DNA of 12,873 nucleotides. It comes from Lachnospiraceae bacterium (GTDB lineage: Bacteria > Bacillota > Clostridia > Lachnospirales > Lachnospiraceae). Numbering within the stretch: position 1 is the stretch's first letter; each line of letters starts with the position of its first letter. Both the position numbers and the translations under genes were made by a program. Location of the stretch: contig SVEW01000066.1 in assembly GCA_015057205.1 (NCBI GenBank), positions 1-12,873 of the forward strand, in the 5' to 3' direction. This document shows positions 1-7,837 of this stretch, in pieces. The notes beneath the pieces were generated by a model, which ran no database searches, had not been told where the DNA came from, and saw only the letters and a program-made list of their open reading frames with translations.

Positions 1-1146
1 CTTATCACGTGTTTGACCAAGCAGAACAAACAGTTTTACCTTACCATCAAAATTCTCAATCCACTCATCGTATTCGCTACCCTTATCGTATCCGCCTCCG
101 ATTAAAATGGTCGGTTTTGTCATGGCACGAATACCCTGAATAGCCGCATCCGGATTGGTTCCTTTAGAATCATTATAGTAATCCACACCACGTTTCGTGG
201 CAACGAACTCAATACGATGCTCAACCGCCTTAAAAGTACGGATAACGGATAAAGTGGTTTCAAGTGGCACATCCATAGCCTCAGCAATGGCCAATGCCGC
301 CATTACGTTCTCAATGTTGCAAAGACCCACCAGATTCATATCGGTTTCTTTCATGATTGCTTTACCGTAACCATAAATCACACCGTCTTTATAATAATAT
401 CCGTCCGAAATCTCCTCTTTAGAGGAAAAGGCAATAACCCTTGCCGGGCACTTACTCATAAATGCATGCGTATATTCATTATCATAATTCAATACACAGA
501 CATCATCCTTTGTTTGGTTCATGCAAATGTCTTCCTTTGCCTTCACATAATTCTCCATAGTGTGATGGCGATTTAGATGATCCGGCGTAATATTTAAAAT
601 TGCGGAAACTTTCGGATGAAATTCTTCTATGGTTTCCAACTGAAAACTACTGATTTCTGCAGTCGTTACCGTATCTTCTTCCTGATTTGCAACAACCGTA
701 GTGTACGGAATTCCAATGTTACCAACCACATCCGTATGTGCATAATGCGCCTTCATAATCTCACTAACCAAGGTCGTTGTGGTCGTCTTACCATTGGTTC
801 CGGTAATGGCAATCACTTCCCCTTTTCCAAAGGTATAGGCAAGTTCAATCTCACCCCAGATTCGTTTTCCAAGCTTACGCATATGTTCTACAAACGGTAA
901 ATCTGTAGGCACCCCCGGAGAAAGTACCATAATATCAGCTTCTTCCATCCAGGCGGTAGGCATATCACCGCAGATAATCTCAATATCCTGAAGGATTGGA
1001 TGTTCTGTGCGCAACTGCGCAATATCCAAATCTTCTTTGCCGTCATAAAGACGCGCCTTACAATGTTTCTCTTTCAACAGGGTAATTGCTGCAATACCAC
1101 TCTTACCGGCACCAACTACCAAAAATGATTGTTCCAGTATTTTCAT
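1..1146 (-). CDS. murD: UDP-N-acetylmuramoyl-L-alanine--D-glutamate ligase MurD (C-terminus cut by window edge)
   Basis: Cytoplasmic ATP-dependent ligase that adds D-glutamate to UDP-MurNAc-L-Ala in peptidoglycan precursor synthesis. The frame is open from the ATG at 1146 to the left edge, giving 382 codons with no stop; family members are about 450 residues, so roughly the last 70 are missing. Seen: an N-terminal nucleotide-binding fold (LVVGAGKSG, residues 9-17), the P-loop GTNGKTT (116-122), AEISSFQLE (163-171), NITPDHLNRH (185-194), the AK of YVKAKEDI (204, equivalent of the carbamylated lysine) and NDSKGTN (325-331). The residues usually invariant in Mur ligases can be placed at K120, E164, H190, N277, N280, R311 and D326. 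One deviation is GLCN at 274-277, where HN is usual; that histidine is not one of the invariant set. An AGGAGAG ribosome binding site precedes the ATG. It lies 16 bp after mraY, as the last visible gene of the dcw operon. Confidence 0.96.
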   Translation of the reverse strand, partial: MKILEQSFLVVGAGKSGIAAITLLKEKHCKARLYDGKEDLDIAQLRTEHPILQDIEIICGDMPTAWMEEADIMVLSPGVPTDLPFVEHMRKLGKRIWGEIELAYTFGKGEVIAITGTNGKTTTTTLVSEIMKAHYAHTDVVGNIGIPYTTVVANQEEDTVTTAEISSFQLETIEEFHPKVSAILNITPDHLNRHHTMENYVKAKEDICMNQTKDDVCVLNYDNEYTHAFMSKCPARVIAFSSKEEISDGYYYKDGVIYGYGKAIMKETDMNLVGLCNIENVMAALAIAEAMDVPLETTLSVIRTFKAVEHRIEFVATKRGVDYYNDSKGTNPDAAIQGIRAMTKPTILIGGGYDKGSEYDEWIENFDGKVKLFVLLGQTRDK

Positions 1147-1162
1147 CCTTCTTCTCTCCTAC

Positions 1163-2131
1163 TTAAATTCCAAGATATGCAACCATACACAAAAGGGCTG
1201 TTACAATCGCAAATACAGCCACAACTCTGGTCTCTGACCATCCGCTCAGCTCAAAGTGATGATGAATCGGAGCCATTTTAAAAATCCGTTTTCCACCGGT
1301 CTTTTTAAAATAGGTTACCTGAATTACCACAGATAAAACTTCTACCAGGTAAATCAAACCTACAATCAGAATAAAGAGTGGCATCTGCATCATATAGGCA
1401 GTACCGGCCACAAAGCCACCCAGCGCAAGAGAGCCGGTGTCTCCCATAAATACCTTAGCCGGGAAAACATTAAACAATAAAAATCCTAACAATGCGCCGA
1501 TTACCGCACAGCAGATCGGGGAAACACCACTCTTTGTTGCAACCGCCACAACCGTAAAGAAAGTTGCAACCATAATGGTAACACTGGATGCAAGACCATC
1601 CACACCATCCGTAAAGTTCACACCGTTTACCGTACCGATGACCGCAAAGAACAAAAGCGGAATCGCCAGCACACCTATATCCAGATATAATCCTCCCTCA
1701 GAAATAAGGTTGGAAAATGGAATCAGCATCGTTAAGGAAATCTTGGATACCTTAATCATATAAACCGCAAACACGGCTGTTACCACAATCTGACAAAGCA
1801 TCTTTTGCCATGCCAAAAGTCCGTCGGAACGACGAAGCACTACTTTCAAATAATCATCTAAGAATCCAATAATTCCGAATCCCACCGTTAAAAACATAAT
1901 CGGAATAATATTCGGATATCGTCTCATATACAAAAGGGACGTTACAATTACACTTACAATAATAATGATACCACCCATCGTCGGGGTTCCGCTCTTTGTC
2001 AGATGAGACTTCAGTTCCTCGCGCTCAGTCTGTCCCACCTTCAGTCTTCTAAGCATCGGAATCACAAATGGTCCGATGGACGCTGTAATTACAAAAGCGA
2101 TTAAAATTGGAAAAATAATATCGTATACCAT
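1163..2131 (-). CDS. mraY: Phospho-N-acetylmuramoyl-pentapeptide transferase MraY
   Basis: Integral membrane enzyme that transfers phospho-MurNAc-pentapeptide from UDP to undecaprenyl phosphate, forming lipid I on the inner face of the membrane. At 322 residues it has the normal family length and about ten hydrophobic segments. Family motifs are intact: the aspartate pair in FLDDYLK (D92, D93), NFTDGVDGL (172-180), FMGDTGS with D231, and MAPIHHHFE with the histidine triplet at 290-292. The ATG at 2131 follows AGAGGT at a 6-nt spacing. The gene lies 50 bp after the second PBP gene and 16 bp before murD. A possible internal promoter sits in the upstream gap. In Bacillus subtilis murE lies between spoVD and mraY; it is absent here. 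Confidence 0.98.
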   Translation of the reverse strand: MVYDIIFPILIAFVITASIGPFVIPMLRRLKVGQTEREELKSHLTKSGTPTMGGIIIIVSVIVTSLLYMRRYPNIIPIMFLTVGFGIIGFLDDYLKVVLRRSDGLLAWQKMLCQIVVTAVFAVYMIKVSKISLTMLIPFSNLISEGGLYLDIGVLAIPLLFFAVIGTVNGVNFTDGVDGLASSVTIMVATFFTVVAVATKSGVSPICCAVIGALLGFLLFNVFPAKVFMGDTGSLALGGFVAGTAYMMQMPLFILIVGLIYLVEVLSVVIQVTYFKKTGGKRIFKMAPIHHHFELSGWSETRVVAVFAIVTALLCMVAYLGI

Positions 2132-2167
2132 ATCGTACCTCTTTCATCTTTTATCTCTAACCTACCA

Positions 2168-2196
2168 ATTATATTCCTTTTTTACCGGTTACGCAA
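2168..2196 (-). promoter_or_regulatory. Candidate internal sigma-A promoter for mraY-murD
   Basis: Minus strand -35 TTGCGT (2196-2191), a 17-bp spacer, and a perfect -10 TATAAT (2173-2168). The -35 lies inside the last codons of the upstream PBP gene and the -10 in the 50-bp gap before mraY. The -10 and spacing are ideal but the -35 matches only TTG, and the DNA is A/T-rich, so this could be chance. If real, mraY and murD could be transcribed without the upstream operon. Confidence 0.4.
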
Positions 2197-3858
2197 GTAT
2201 GGGAGGATGTTTTCGAAAATATTTCGAATTACCGGCGCCGCAATGGTACCTCCATAATAGATTCCTTTGGGTTCTTTAACGGTAATCAACGCTAGAACTG
2301 TAGGCTTTTTTGCCGGTTCAAAGCCCAAAAACGAAGAAATATACTTGTGGGCACTTCTGGGAAGCGTCTGAGAAGTTGCTGTTTTTCCTCCAATCTCATA
2401 TCCTTCAATTTCAGCTTTGTTTCCGGTTCCCTCCGCCACCACTTTTCTAAGAAGTTTTGCCATCTTTTTCGATGTTTTTTTCGATACAATCCTTCGACCC
2501 GGCTTATATCGGCAATACATCTTCTTCCCCTTGGAATCTTTAAAATATCCACACACGTGAGGTGTAATCAGTCGGCCACCATTTACAAGCGATGAAACGG
2601 TGGTTGCAAGTTTTATGGGCGTAATCTGAAAAGATTGCACAAAGGATATTGTGGCAAGTTCAACCGGTCCCACATTCTTTTTATCGTGCATAATAGTTTT
2701 TGCTTCCCCCGGAAGGTCAATACCGGTTTTCCCATATAAGCCAAACTGTTCAAAATACCTAAAATATTTCTCCACTCCCAATCGCAATCCCAGTTCAATA
2801 AACACCGGATTGCAGGAATTCATTAGACCTTGTGCAAAATTCTGGGATCCATGCCCTTTCACTTTGTGGCAATGAATACGGCGATCTCCCACGATTTTAT
2901 ACCCCGGGCAGTAAAACCGGTCTGTTTCCGATACCACGCCTTCTTCCATTCCCGCACAACTGGTTATAATTTTAAAAATAGAACCCGGCTCATACGTATC
3001 ATTGATACAGCCGTTTCGCCAACGCTCGTTTAATTGCTTCATACTCATGTTTTTCATAAACGGCCTGTTCAAATTATACTCCGGTATATCCACCATAGCA
3101 TAAATTCCACCATCCTGCGGATTCATAACAATAATGCTGACATGACGCGCCTTTTTCTCTTTGCAGATTTTCTCTGCCGCCTGTTGGCAATAATACTGAA
3201 TCGTGTAATCCAATGTCGTGTACAAATCAGCCCCTCGAACTGGCGCAATTCGTCGTTTTGGCGCATTTAAAAGTTCCATTCCTCTTGCATCCGTCAAGGT
3301 CAGAATGCATCCATTTCTTCCCTTCAGCCTCTTTTCATATTGCACTTCCAATCCAAGAATCCCCTGATTCTCACCACCGGCAAATCCCAGTACTTTAGAA
3401 GCCAATTTGCCATTCGGGTAAAAACGCTTTTTATCCTCATCCACCTTCACTCCTGCATACCCGTAACTTAATACTCTATCGCCCACGGTTTTATCCACAT
3501 TGGATTTGATTTTCTCAATGGCTGTCACCTTTGCCACCCGTTTTTGCACCCACAAGAACGGTAATTCCAATTCTTTTGCCAGCATTCGCGCCACCTTCTT
3601 TGGCTGTTTCACCTGATTATGAATCACTGACACAGTACAAACTGTCAGATTATCTGCCAGCAAAATTCCATTCCTGTCATATATCTTTCCCCGTGGCGCT
3701 TTGATATATCGCTCCCGTTCATGAAGATTCTGTGCTTTTTTCTCATAATACGCAGATCCCAACACCATCAGATACATCAATCGTGCAAACAGCATGCCCA
3801 GTCCCAACACGCATAGCAAGAGAACAATCATCAATTTTCTTCGCTGGTATGTTTTCAT
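2182..3858 (-). CDS. Class B penicillin-binding protein, SpoVD/FtsI type (second of two in tandem)
   Basis: D,D-transpeptidase that cross-links peptidoglycan outside the membrane, acting with a SEDS glycosyltransferase. Start chosen at ATG 3858 (558 residues): GAGG at 3868-3865 is spaced 6 nt from it, whereas the in-frame ATG at 3870 has no good ribosome binding site. Layout from this start: short basic N-terminus, one membrane segment at about 10-33, pedestal/dimer domain at about 45-215, transpeptidase domain from about 230 to the end. Catalytic motifs are SIFK (S293, K296) and SCN (348-350). The third motif reads KTAT (492-495) rather than KTGT. There is no PASTA domain; B. subtilis SpoVD has one. 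By position it matches B. subtilis spoVD, which follows pbpB, but sequence alone does not decide between a vegetative and a sporulation role. A hairpin over the gap hides its ribosome binding site. Confidence 0.93.
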   Translation of the reverse strand: MKTYQRRKLMIVLLLCVLGLGMLFARLMYLMVLGSAYYEKKAQNLHERERYIKAPRGKIYDRNGILLADNLTVCTVSVIHNQVKQPKKVARMLAKELELPFLWVQKRVAKVTAIEKIKSNVDKTVGDRVLSYGYAGVKVDEDKKRFYPNGKLASKVLGFAGGENQGILGLEVQYEKRLKGRNGCILTLTDARGMELLNAPKRRIAPVRGADLYTTLDYTIQYYCQQAAEKICKEKKARHVSIIVMNPQDGGIYAMVDIPEYNLNRPFMKNMSMKQLNERWRNGCINDTYEPGSIFKIITSCAGMEEGVVSETDRFYCPGYKIVGDRRIHCHKVKGHGSQNFAQGLMNSCNPVFIELGLRLGVEKYFRYFEQFGLYGKTGIDLPGEAKTIMHDKKNVGPVELATISFVQSFQITPIKLATTVSSLVNGGRLITPHVCGYFKDSKGKKMYCRYKPGRRIVSKKTSKKMAKLLRKVVAEGTGNKAEIEGYEIGGKTATSQTLPRSAHKYISSFLGFEPAKKPTVLALITVKEPKGIYYGGTIAAPVIRNIFENILPYLRNR

Positions 3859-3909
3859 AAAAAACCTCATAACAGCTTTCTATTTATGTATGATTACTGC
3901 TATGAGGTT
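3859..3909 (-). promoter_or_regulatory. Intergenic hairpin sequestering the ribosome binding site of the second PBP gene
   Basis: In the minus-strand RNA, AACCTCATAGCAG (3909-3897) can pair over all 13 positions with CTGTTATGAGGTT (3875-3863), with a single G-U wobble and a 21-nt loop. The hairpin begins 7 nt after the stop codon of the upstream PBP. Its 3' arm contains the GAGG Shine-Dalgarno sequence of the next gene. The arm runs into a T stretch (six Ts counting the last two stem bases) just before the ATG at 3858. It could therefore act as a translational gate, a partial terminator, or both. Pairing is seen directly; function is inferred. Confidence 0.6.
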
Positions 3910-3915
3910 ATGCGT

Positions 3916-5808
3916 CTATTCAAAAATTCCCTGTTCGTACTTTTCTTCCGGTGCCTTAATCTGCGGCACAGCGCCCTTCTTGTTCGCATCCGGATAAATA
4001 TTCATATATGGAAGAACCTGCGTCAGAATCTCCCTTGCAAGATTGGTTGCCAACGAACTTTGCGCCTGATCCTTCAAGTGCGGTTCGTCTATAATTACAT
4101 AAATCATGACCTGCGGATTATTCGCCGGTGCAAATCCAATAAAGGATACCAAGTATTTCTTGTTACCACGCGGCAGCTTTTCCGCCGTTCCGGTCTTACC
4201 ACCCATGGTGTATCCTTCTACCTGAGCACTATGCGCCGTACCTTCCTTCACCGTCGTATATAGATAGCGACGCAAATAACGACTTGTCTCCTTGGAGATT
4301 GTCTGCTTCAACAGCGTAGGCTCCACTTCCTCGTATAAACTTCCATCTGCATTGCGAATCTCTTTTACCATATGTGGCTGATAATAGTTTCCTCCATTGA
4401 TTAAAGAGCAAAACCCGCTGCCAAGCTGAATCATGGTGGCGTTAAAGTTCTGTCCAAATGAGTTGGTTGCCAGGGATGTAGCGTTCATGGTATCTTTGGT
4501 ATAAATCAGGGTATCCGTTCTTGCTTCACCCGGAAGATCAATTCCTGTTTTTCTTCCAAAGCCAAAAATCGACTGGTATTTGGTAAAGGTACTGATACCA
4601 ATCTTACGTCCCATCTGCATCAATGCATCATTACAGGAATTATTTACTGCCTTTTCGATGGTTTCTTTTCCATGTCCGTTACGATTCGCACAATGGATAA
4701 GGTGATCGCCCACTTTCTCGGAACCATTGCAAATGAATGTCTCTCTTCCCTTTAGCTTTCCGCTGTCAAGTCCGGTAGCCACCGTAAATGGTTTTGCAGT
4801 AGACCCCGGTTCATAGGTTGCGGTTACACAGTAATTATTCCATAAATCATTTAATATCGCCAGTTTCTTCTTATCCGACATCTTCTTAATCGCACTTTTC
4901 TTATAAACATGCGTCAAATCTCTCGGAGCGGTCAAATCATAAAATGGATACTGTGCCATAGCCAGTACTTCTCCGTTATTCGGATTCATCATCAATACCG
5001 CCGTATGGGCACTACCCTGCTTACGTCCCTTATAGCCACTATGTTCTTTATTAAATTTTTCAATTTTCTTCTCTATCATAGACTGAATGGTCATGTCAAT
5101 GGTGGATACGATGGTTTTACCATCTTTGGCTTCCACTACGGTTTTCTCATAATCATTATCAGAGCTCAGGTAACCGTACTGGCGACCATCCTCGCCATTA
5201 AGTATTCCATTATAGGAACGCTCCAATCCATTGATTCCTTCGTTTCCTTTGGTTACAAAACCAATGACGGACGATGCTAAGGTTTTATACGGATAATCGC
5301 GTTCATACTCTTTCTCAAACCAAACTCCCGTAATATGGCTGTCTTTTTTCTCTTTTAATTCTCGAAACTCCTTCGTTTTATCATAAGAAACCTTCTTTGC
5401 CAAAATACAATACTGACTACGGGGCGTATCCTTCAGCTGTTTCCGGATTCCTTCTTGCGTCAGTGAAAAACAGTTCACCAAAGCCTCCACTGTGGAATCA
5501 ATACAAGCCTTCTTTGCATTCAGCACACGACAGTCAAGCACTACGTTAAACACATCTTTACTGGTAGCCAAAATGGTTCCGTTACGATCCACAATATCTC
5601 CACGCTTATACGGTAGTACCTGGGAGCTATACTCCTGCTGGTCAAGTACCGTCCTTTCATAGCGATCACCGTCCACCAGCTGAATATAAACAATACGTCC
5701 TACCAAAAAGAAGAGTGCTGAAAACACAATTCCCAGCACTACAATCAACTTCTTACGCATTGGCCTGGTTAAACGGTTATTCCTTAATCTTCTTCGTCTT
5801 CTTGCCAA
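3916..5808 (-). CDS. ftsI: Class B penicillin-binding protein / division transpeptidase, FtsI (PBP2B) type (first of two in tandem)
   Basis: Membrane-anchored D,D-transpeptidase of 630 residues, most likely the septal cross-linking enzyme because it directly follows the ftsL-like gene. The start is a TTG at 5808, supported by AGGAGAG spaced 7 nt upstream; the nearest ATG (residue 17) has only a weak site. Layout: an arginine-rich cytoplasmic N-terminus (MARRRRR), a membrane segment at about 20-43, a pedestal/dimer domain at about 60-235, then the transpeptidase with STAK (S336, K339), SCN (391-393) and KTGT (538-541). All three catalytic motifs are canonical. It ends with a short charged tail and has no PASTA repeats, unlike B. 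subtilis PBP2B. The gap to the ftsL-like gene is 16 bp and to the second PBP gene about 57 bp. Related genes are often annotated spoVD, so the symbol rests on gene order. Confidence 0.92.
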   Translation of the reverse strand: MARRRRRLRNNRLTRPMRKKLIVVLGIVFSALFFLVGRIVYIQLVDGDRYERTVLDQQEYSSQVLPYKRGDIVDRNGTILATSKDVFNVVLDCRVLNAKKACIDSTVEALVNCFSLTQEGIRKQLKDTPRSQYCILAKKVSYDKTKEFRELKEKKDSHITGVWFEKEYERDYPYKTLASSVIGFVTKGNEGINGLERSYNGILNGEDGRQYGYLSSDNDYEKTVVEAKDGKTIVSTIDMTIQSMIEKKIEKFNKEHSGYKGRKQGSAHTAVLMMNPNNGEVLAMAQYPFYDLTAPRDLTHVYKKSAIKKMSDKKKLAILNDLWNNYCVTATYEPGSTAKPFTVATGLDSGKLKGRETFICNGSEKVGDHLIHCANRNGHGKETIEKAVNNSCNDALMQMGRKIGISTFTKYQSIFGFGRKTGIDLPGEARTDTLIYTKDTMNATSLATNSFGQNFNATMIQLGSGFCSLINGGNYYQPHMVKEIRNADGSLYEEVEPTLLKQTISKETSRYLRRYLYTTVKEGTAHSAQVEGYTMGGKTGTAEKLPRGNKKYLVSFIGFAPANNPQVMIYVIIDEPHLKDQAQSSLATNLAREILTQVLPYMNIYPDANKKGAVPQIKAPEEKYEQGIFE

Positions 5809-5824
5809 TGTAATACTCTCCTAA

Positions 5825-6370
5825 CTAATTTGAAAATAACAATCCGAAAATGGATTTCCCATTTCCACTTGGGATATCTTTATATTGCTCCATATAATCC
5901 GTATTGTCAATATGATAATACTTAATTTGACGTTCTTTTGGATATACCATTCCCAGATTCTTCATTGCTTTCTTACGGATATCGTTTAAATCCACGCTCG
6001 TTTCAATACTCTTTTCTCTGGCATCGTTTTCCTGTGTCAAGTTTAATACCTTCGTTTTCAATTCTGCAATCTGATTCTTATTTGCAGTCAAACGGGACTG
6101 TAAGCCAATATAAGCAGCACAAAGGCCAAGAACCATAGCCGTTGCAAAACACATTACCATCATATTCATACGGCTGGCTCTCTTTTCTCTTTCTAAGATT
6201 CTACGCTGTCTTCTTAATGCGCGTCGTCTTTCCTCTTCCTGAACCTCTCTTCTTCTTTCTCTTAGCGCCTCTTCATAAGCCTCTCCCGGCTCATAACCAG
6301 GAAAATACTGTGGCGCAGTTGCCCCGTACATATAAGTTGTGTTTGTGTTTCTATTTGTGTTGTCATTCAT
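5825..6370 (-). CDS. ftsL: FtsL-like septum formation initiator protein
   Basis: Probable bitopic division protein; FtsL proteins act with DivIC/FtsB in the complex that activates the septal synthase. Recognised from position (between rsmH and the PBP), one membrane helix and a following coiled coil, because FtsL sequence is poorly conserved. Start chosen at ATG 6370 (181 residues): AAGGGTGA is well spaced before it, whereas the ATG at 6397, inside the end of rsmH, has none. Layout: an Asn/Thr-rich start with Tyr/Pro/Gly-rich stretch (about 1-32), a long highly charged Arg/Glu helix (about 33-68), a membrane segment at about 69-90, a coiled coil at about 91-125, and an outer tail of about 55 residues. 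B. subtilis FtsL is about 117 residues, so the cytoplasmic region is long. A DivIC-like identity is possible. Confidence 0.85.
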   Translation of the reverse strand: MNDNTNRNTNTTYMYGATAPQYFPGYEPGEAYEEALRERRREVQEEERRRALRRQRRILEREKRASRMNMMVMCFATAMVLGLCAAYIGLQSRLTANKNQIAELKTKVLNLTQENDAREKSIETSVDLNDIRKKAMKNLGMVYPKERQIKYYHIDNTDYMEQYKDIPSGNGKSIFGLLFSN

Positions 6371-6383
6371 TGACTTCACCCTT

Positions 6384-7322
6384 TCATTTCTTTTCAAATA
6401 CTCTTAATTTTGCACTTCGTGATCGTGCATTTACTTCTAATTCTTCTTCCGATGGAAGAATCGGTTTTCTGGTTACCACCTTGCCCTGGCTTACCTTTCC
6501 ACATACGCATACCGGAAATTCTTTCGGACAGATACAAGGATCTTCGTTCTTTTTAAAAATGTTCTTTACAATACGATCTTCCAATGAATGGAAGGTAATT
6601 ACACACAGGCGTCCTCCCGGATTCAAAAGTGAAATCATCTCATCTAACGAATCCTTCAAAACCTCCAATTCTCTGTTGCACTCAATGCGGATTGCTTGAA
6701 AGGTTCTCTTGGCCGGATGTCCTCCGGTGACCTGTACCTTCATAGGAATGGCACCCCTTATAATATCTGCAAGTTGTCCGGCCGTCTTAATCGGTGCCTT
6801 ACTTCTAGCCTTCACAATATGTTTCGCGATATTCTTCGCAAACCGGTCTTCTCCGTAGTCCTTAATAATCTGGAACAATTCCATCTCGCTGTATTCATTG
6901 ACAATCTTCTCTGCCGTCAAACTCTGTCGATTGTCCATTCGCATGTCAAGTGGTGCATCTTGCGCCATATAACTAAAGCCTCTCTCCGGCGTATCCAACT
7001 GATAGGAAGACACTCCAATGTCCAACAAAATTCCGTCTACCTTCTCTATGCCCAGTTTCTTAAGTTGTGCCGCCATTTCGCAATAATTGCTTCGCACAAT
7101 GGTCACTTTATCCGCAAAAGGTTCTAAGCGCTTCGTCGCTGCGCAAATAGCATCTTCATCCTGGTCAATTCCAATCAATCTTCCACCTTCGCCCAGACGT
7201 TTACAAATCTCATAGGAATGACCGGCTCCCCCAAGGGTGCCATCCACATAGATTCCATCCGGCTTAATATGAAGTCCATCAATCGTTTCGTTTAACAAAA
7301 CTGAAATATGCTTAAATTCCAT
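6384..7322 (-). CDS. rsmH: 16S rRNA (cytosine1402-N4)-methyltransferase RsmH (MraW)
   Basis: S-adenosylmethionine-dependent enzyme that methylates N4 of C1402 in the decoding centre of 16S rRNA. The 312 residues match the family length. Motifs seen: VDGTLGGAGHS (SAM-binding loop, 26-36), GIDQDEDA (51-58), DGILLDIGVSS (97-107) and LNPGGRLCVITFHSLEDR (233-250), with the typical basic C-terminal end NARSRSAKLRVFEK. A CxCx7CxC cysteine cluster (CIC...CVC, about 263-275) precedes it. The ATG at 7322 follows AGGAGAG at a 4-nt spacing and lies 14 bp after mraZ. It is followed closely by the ftsL-like gene, whose ribosome binding site overlaps the rsmH stop region, which suggests coupled translation. 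Confidence 0.98.
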   Translation of the reverse strand: MEFKHISVLLNETIDGLHIKPDGIYVDGTLGGAGHSYEICKRLGEGGRLIGIDQDEDAICAATKRLEPFADKVTIVRSNYCEMAAQLKKLGIEKVDGILLDIGVSSYQLDTPERGFSYMAQDAPLDMRMDNRQSLTAEKIVNEYSEMELFQIIKDYGEDRFAKNIAKHIVKARSKAPIKTAGQLADIIRGAIPMKVQVTGGHPAKRTFQAIRIECNRELEVLKDSLDEMISLLNPGGRLCVITFHSLEDRIVKNIFKKNEDPCICPKEFPVCVCGKVSQGKVVTRKPILPSEEELEVNARSRSAKLRVFEKK

Positions 7323-7336
7323 GCTTCTCTCCTAAT

Positions 7337-7765
7337 TTAGATGCTCAAACCAAGTTCTGCCATATGCTCGGCAATCTCGTCCATATCTTCGTAAGTATTC
7401 TCAAGCCAGCGCTCCTTCGACCAGATTTCGATTCTGGAAAAAACACCGGCTGTTACGATGTCCTTCTCAAGTCCTGCATATTCTCTAAGATTCGTTGGAA
7501 TTAAAATTCTTCCCTGCTTGTCCACCTCGCAGGTAGCTGCGCCGGAAAAGAAGAATCGCAGGAACTTTCTTGCGTCTTTACTTGTAAGTGTTACGGTCTT
7601 GAATTTCTCTTCGATGTTGGCCCATTCTTCCATGGTATACCCATATAAACAGCCGTCGAAACCCTTGGTGATGACGAATTCGTCCTTTAACTGCTCACGG
7701 AACTTGGATGGTACAATCACACGTCCCTTTGCATCAATGGAGTGATTATATTCACCCATGAACAT
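7337..7765 (-). CDS. mraZ: Transcriptional regulator MraZ
   Basis: DNA-binding protein with two AbrB/SpoVT-like repeats, which forms a ring and binds short direct repeats in front of its own operon. The 142 residues show both repeats: DAKGRVIVPSKFRE (11-24) and DKQGRILIPTNLRE (82-95), each with the family's D-x-x-G-R pattern. The ATG at 7765 is preferred because AGGTGA lies 6 nt upstream; the ATG two codons later would be too far from it. It is the first gene of the dcw operon, 14 bp before rsmH. MraZ represses the operon in Escherichia coli and activates it in Mycoplasma, so the direction here is open. Four matching boxes lie in its own leader, so autoregulation is likely. Confidence 0.97.
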   Translation of the reverse strand: MFMGEYNHSIDAKGRVIVPSKFREQLKDEFVITKGFDGCLYGYTMEEWANIEEKFKTVTLTSKDARKFLRFFFSGAATCEVDKQGRILIPTNLREYAGLEKDIVTAGVFSRIEIWSKERWLENTYEDMDEIAEHMAELGLSI

Positions 7766-7837
7766 TCGTCTTCACCTGCCTTTCCACGATCACCTCTTTT
7801 AGGAAAAGCGCTTTCCACAAAGTTATCAACATATCCA

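Noticed and set aside
3886..4263. Plus-strand open frame over the end of the first PBP
   Set aside because: Antisense shadow of a well-conserved transpeptidase domain with no sensible ribosome binding site.
6371..6397. Upstream ATG of the ftsL-like gene at 6397
   Set aside because: It lies inside rsmH without a ribosome binding site, whereas ATG 6370 has a well-spaced AAGGGTGA.
6142..6699. 185-codon open frame on the plus strand
   Set aside because: It lies antisense to the ftsL-like gene and rsmH, both clearly real, and its product shows no recognisable domain.
7801..7816. Palindrome AAAGCGCTTT in the mraZ leader as a terminator or operator
   Set aside because: Short, without a loop of useful size or a T-run, and with no known regulator site match that I can support.
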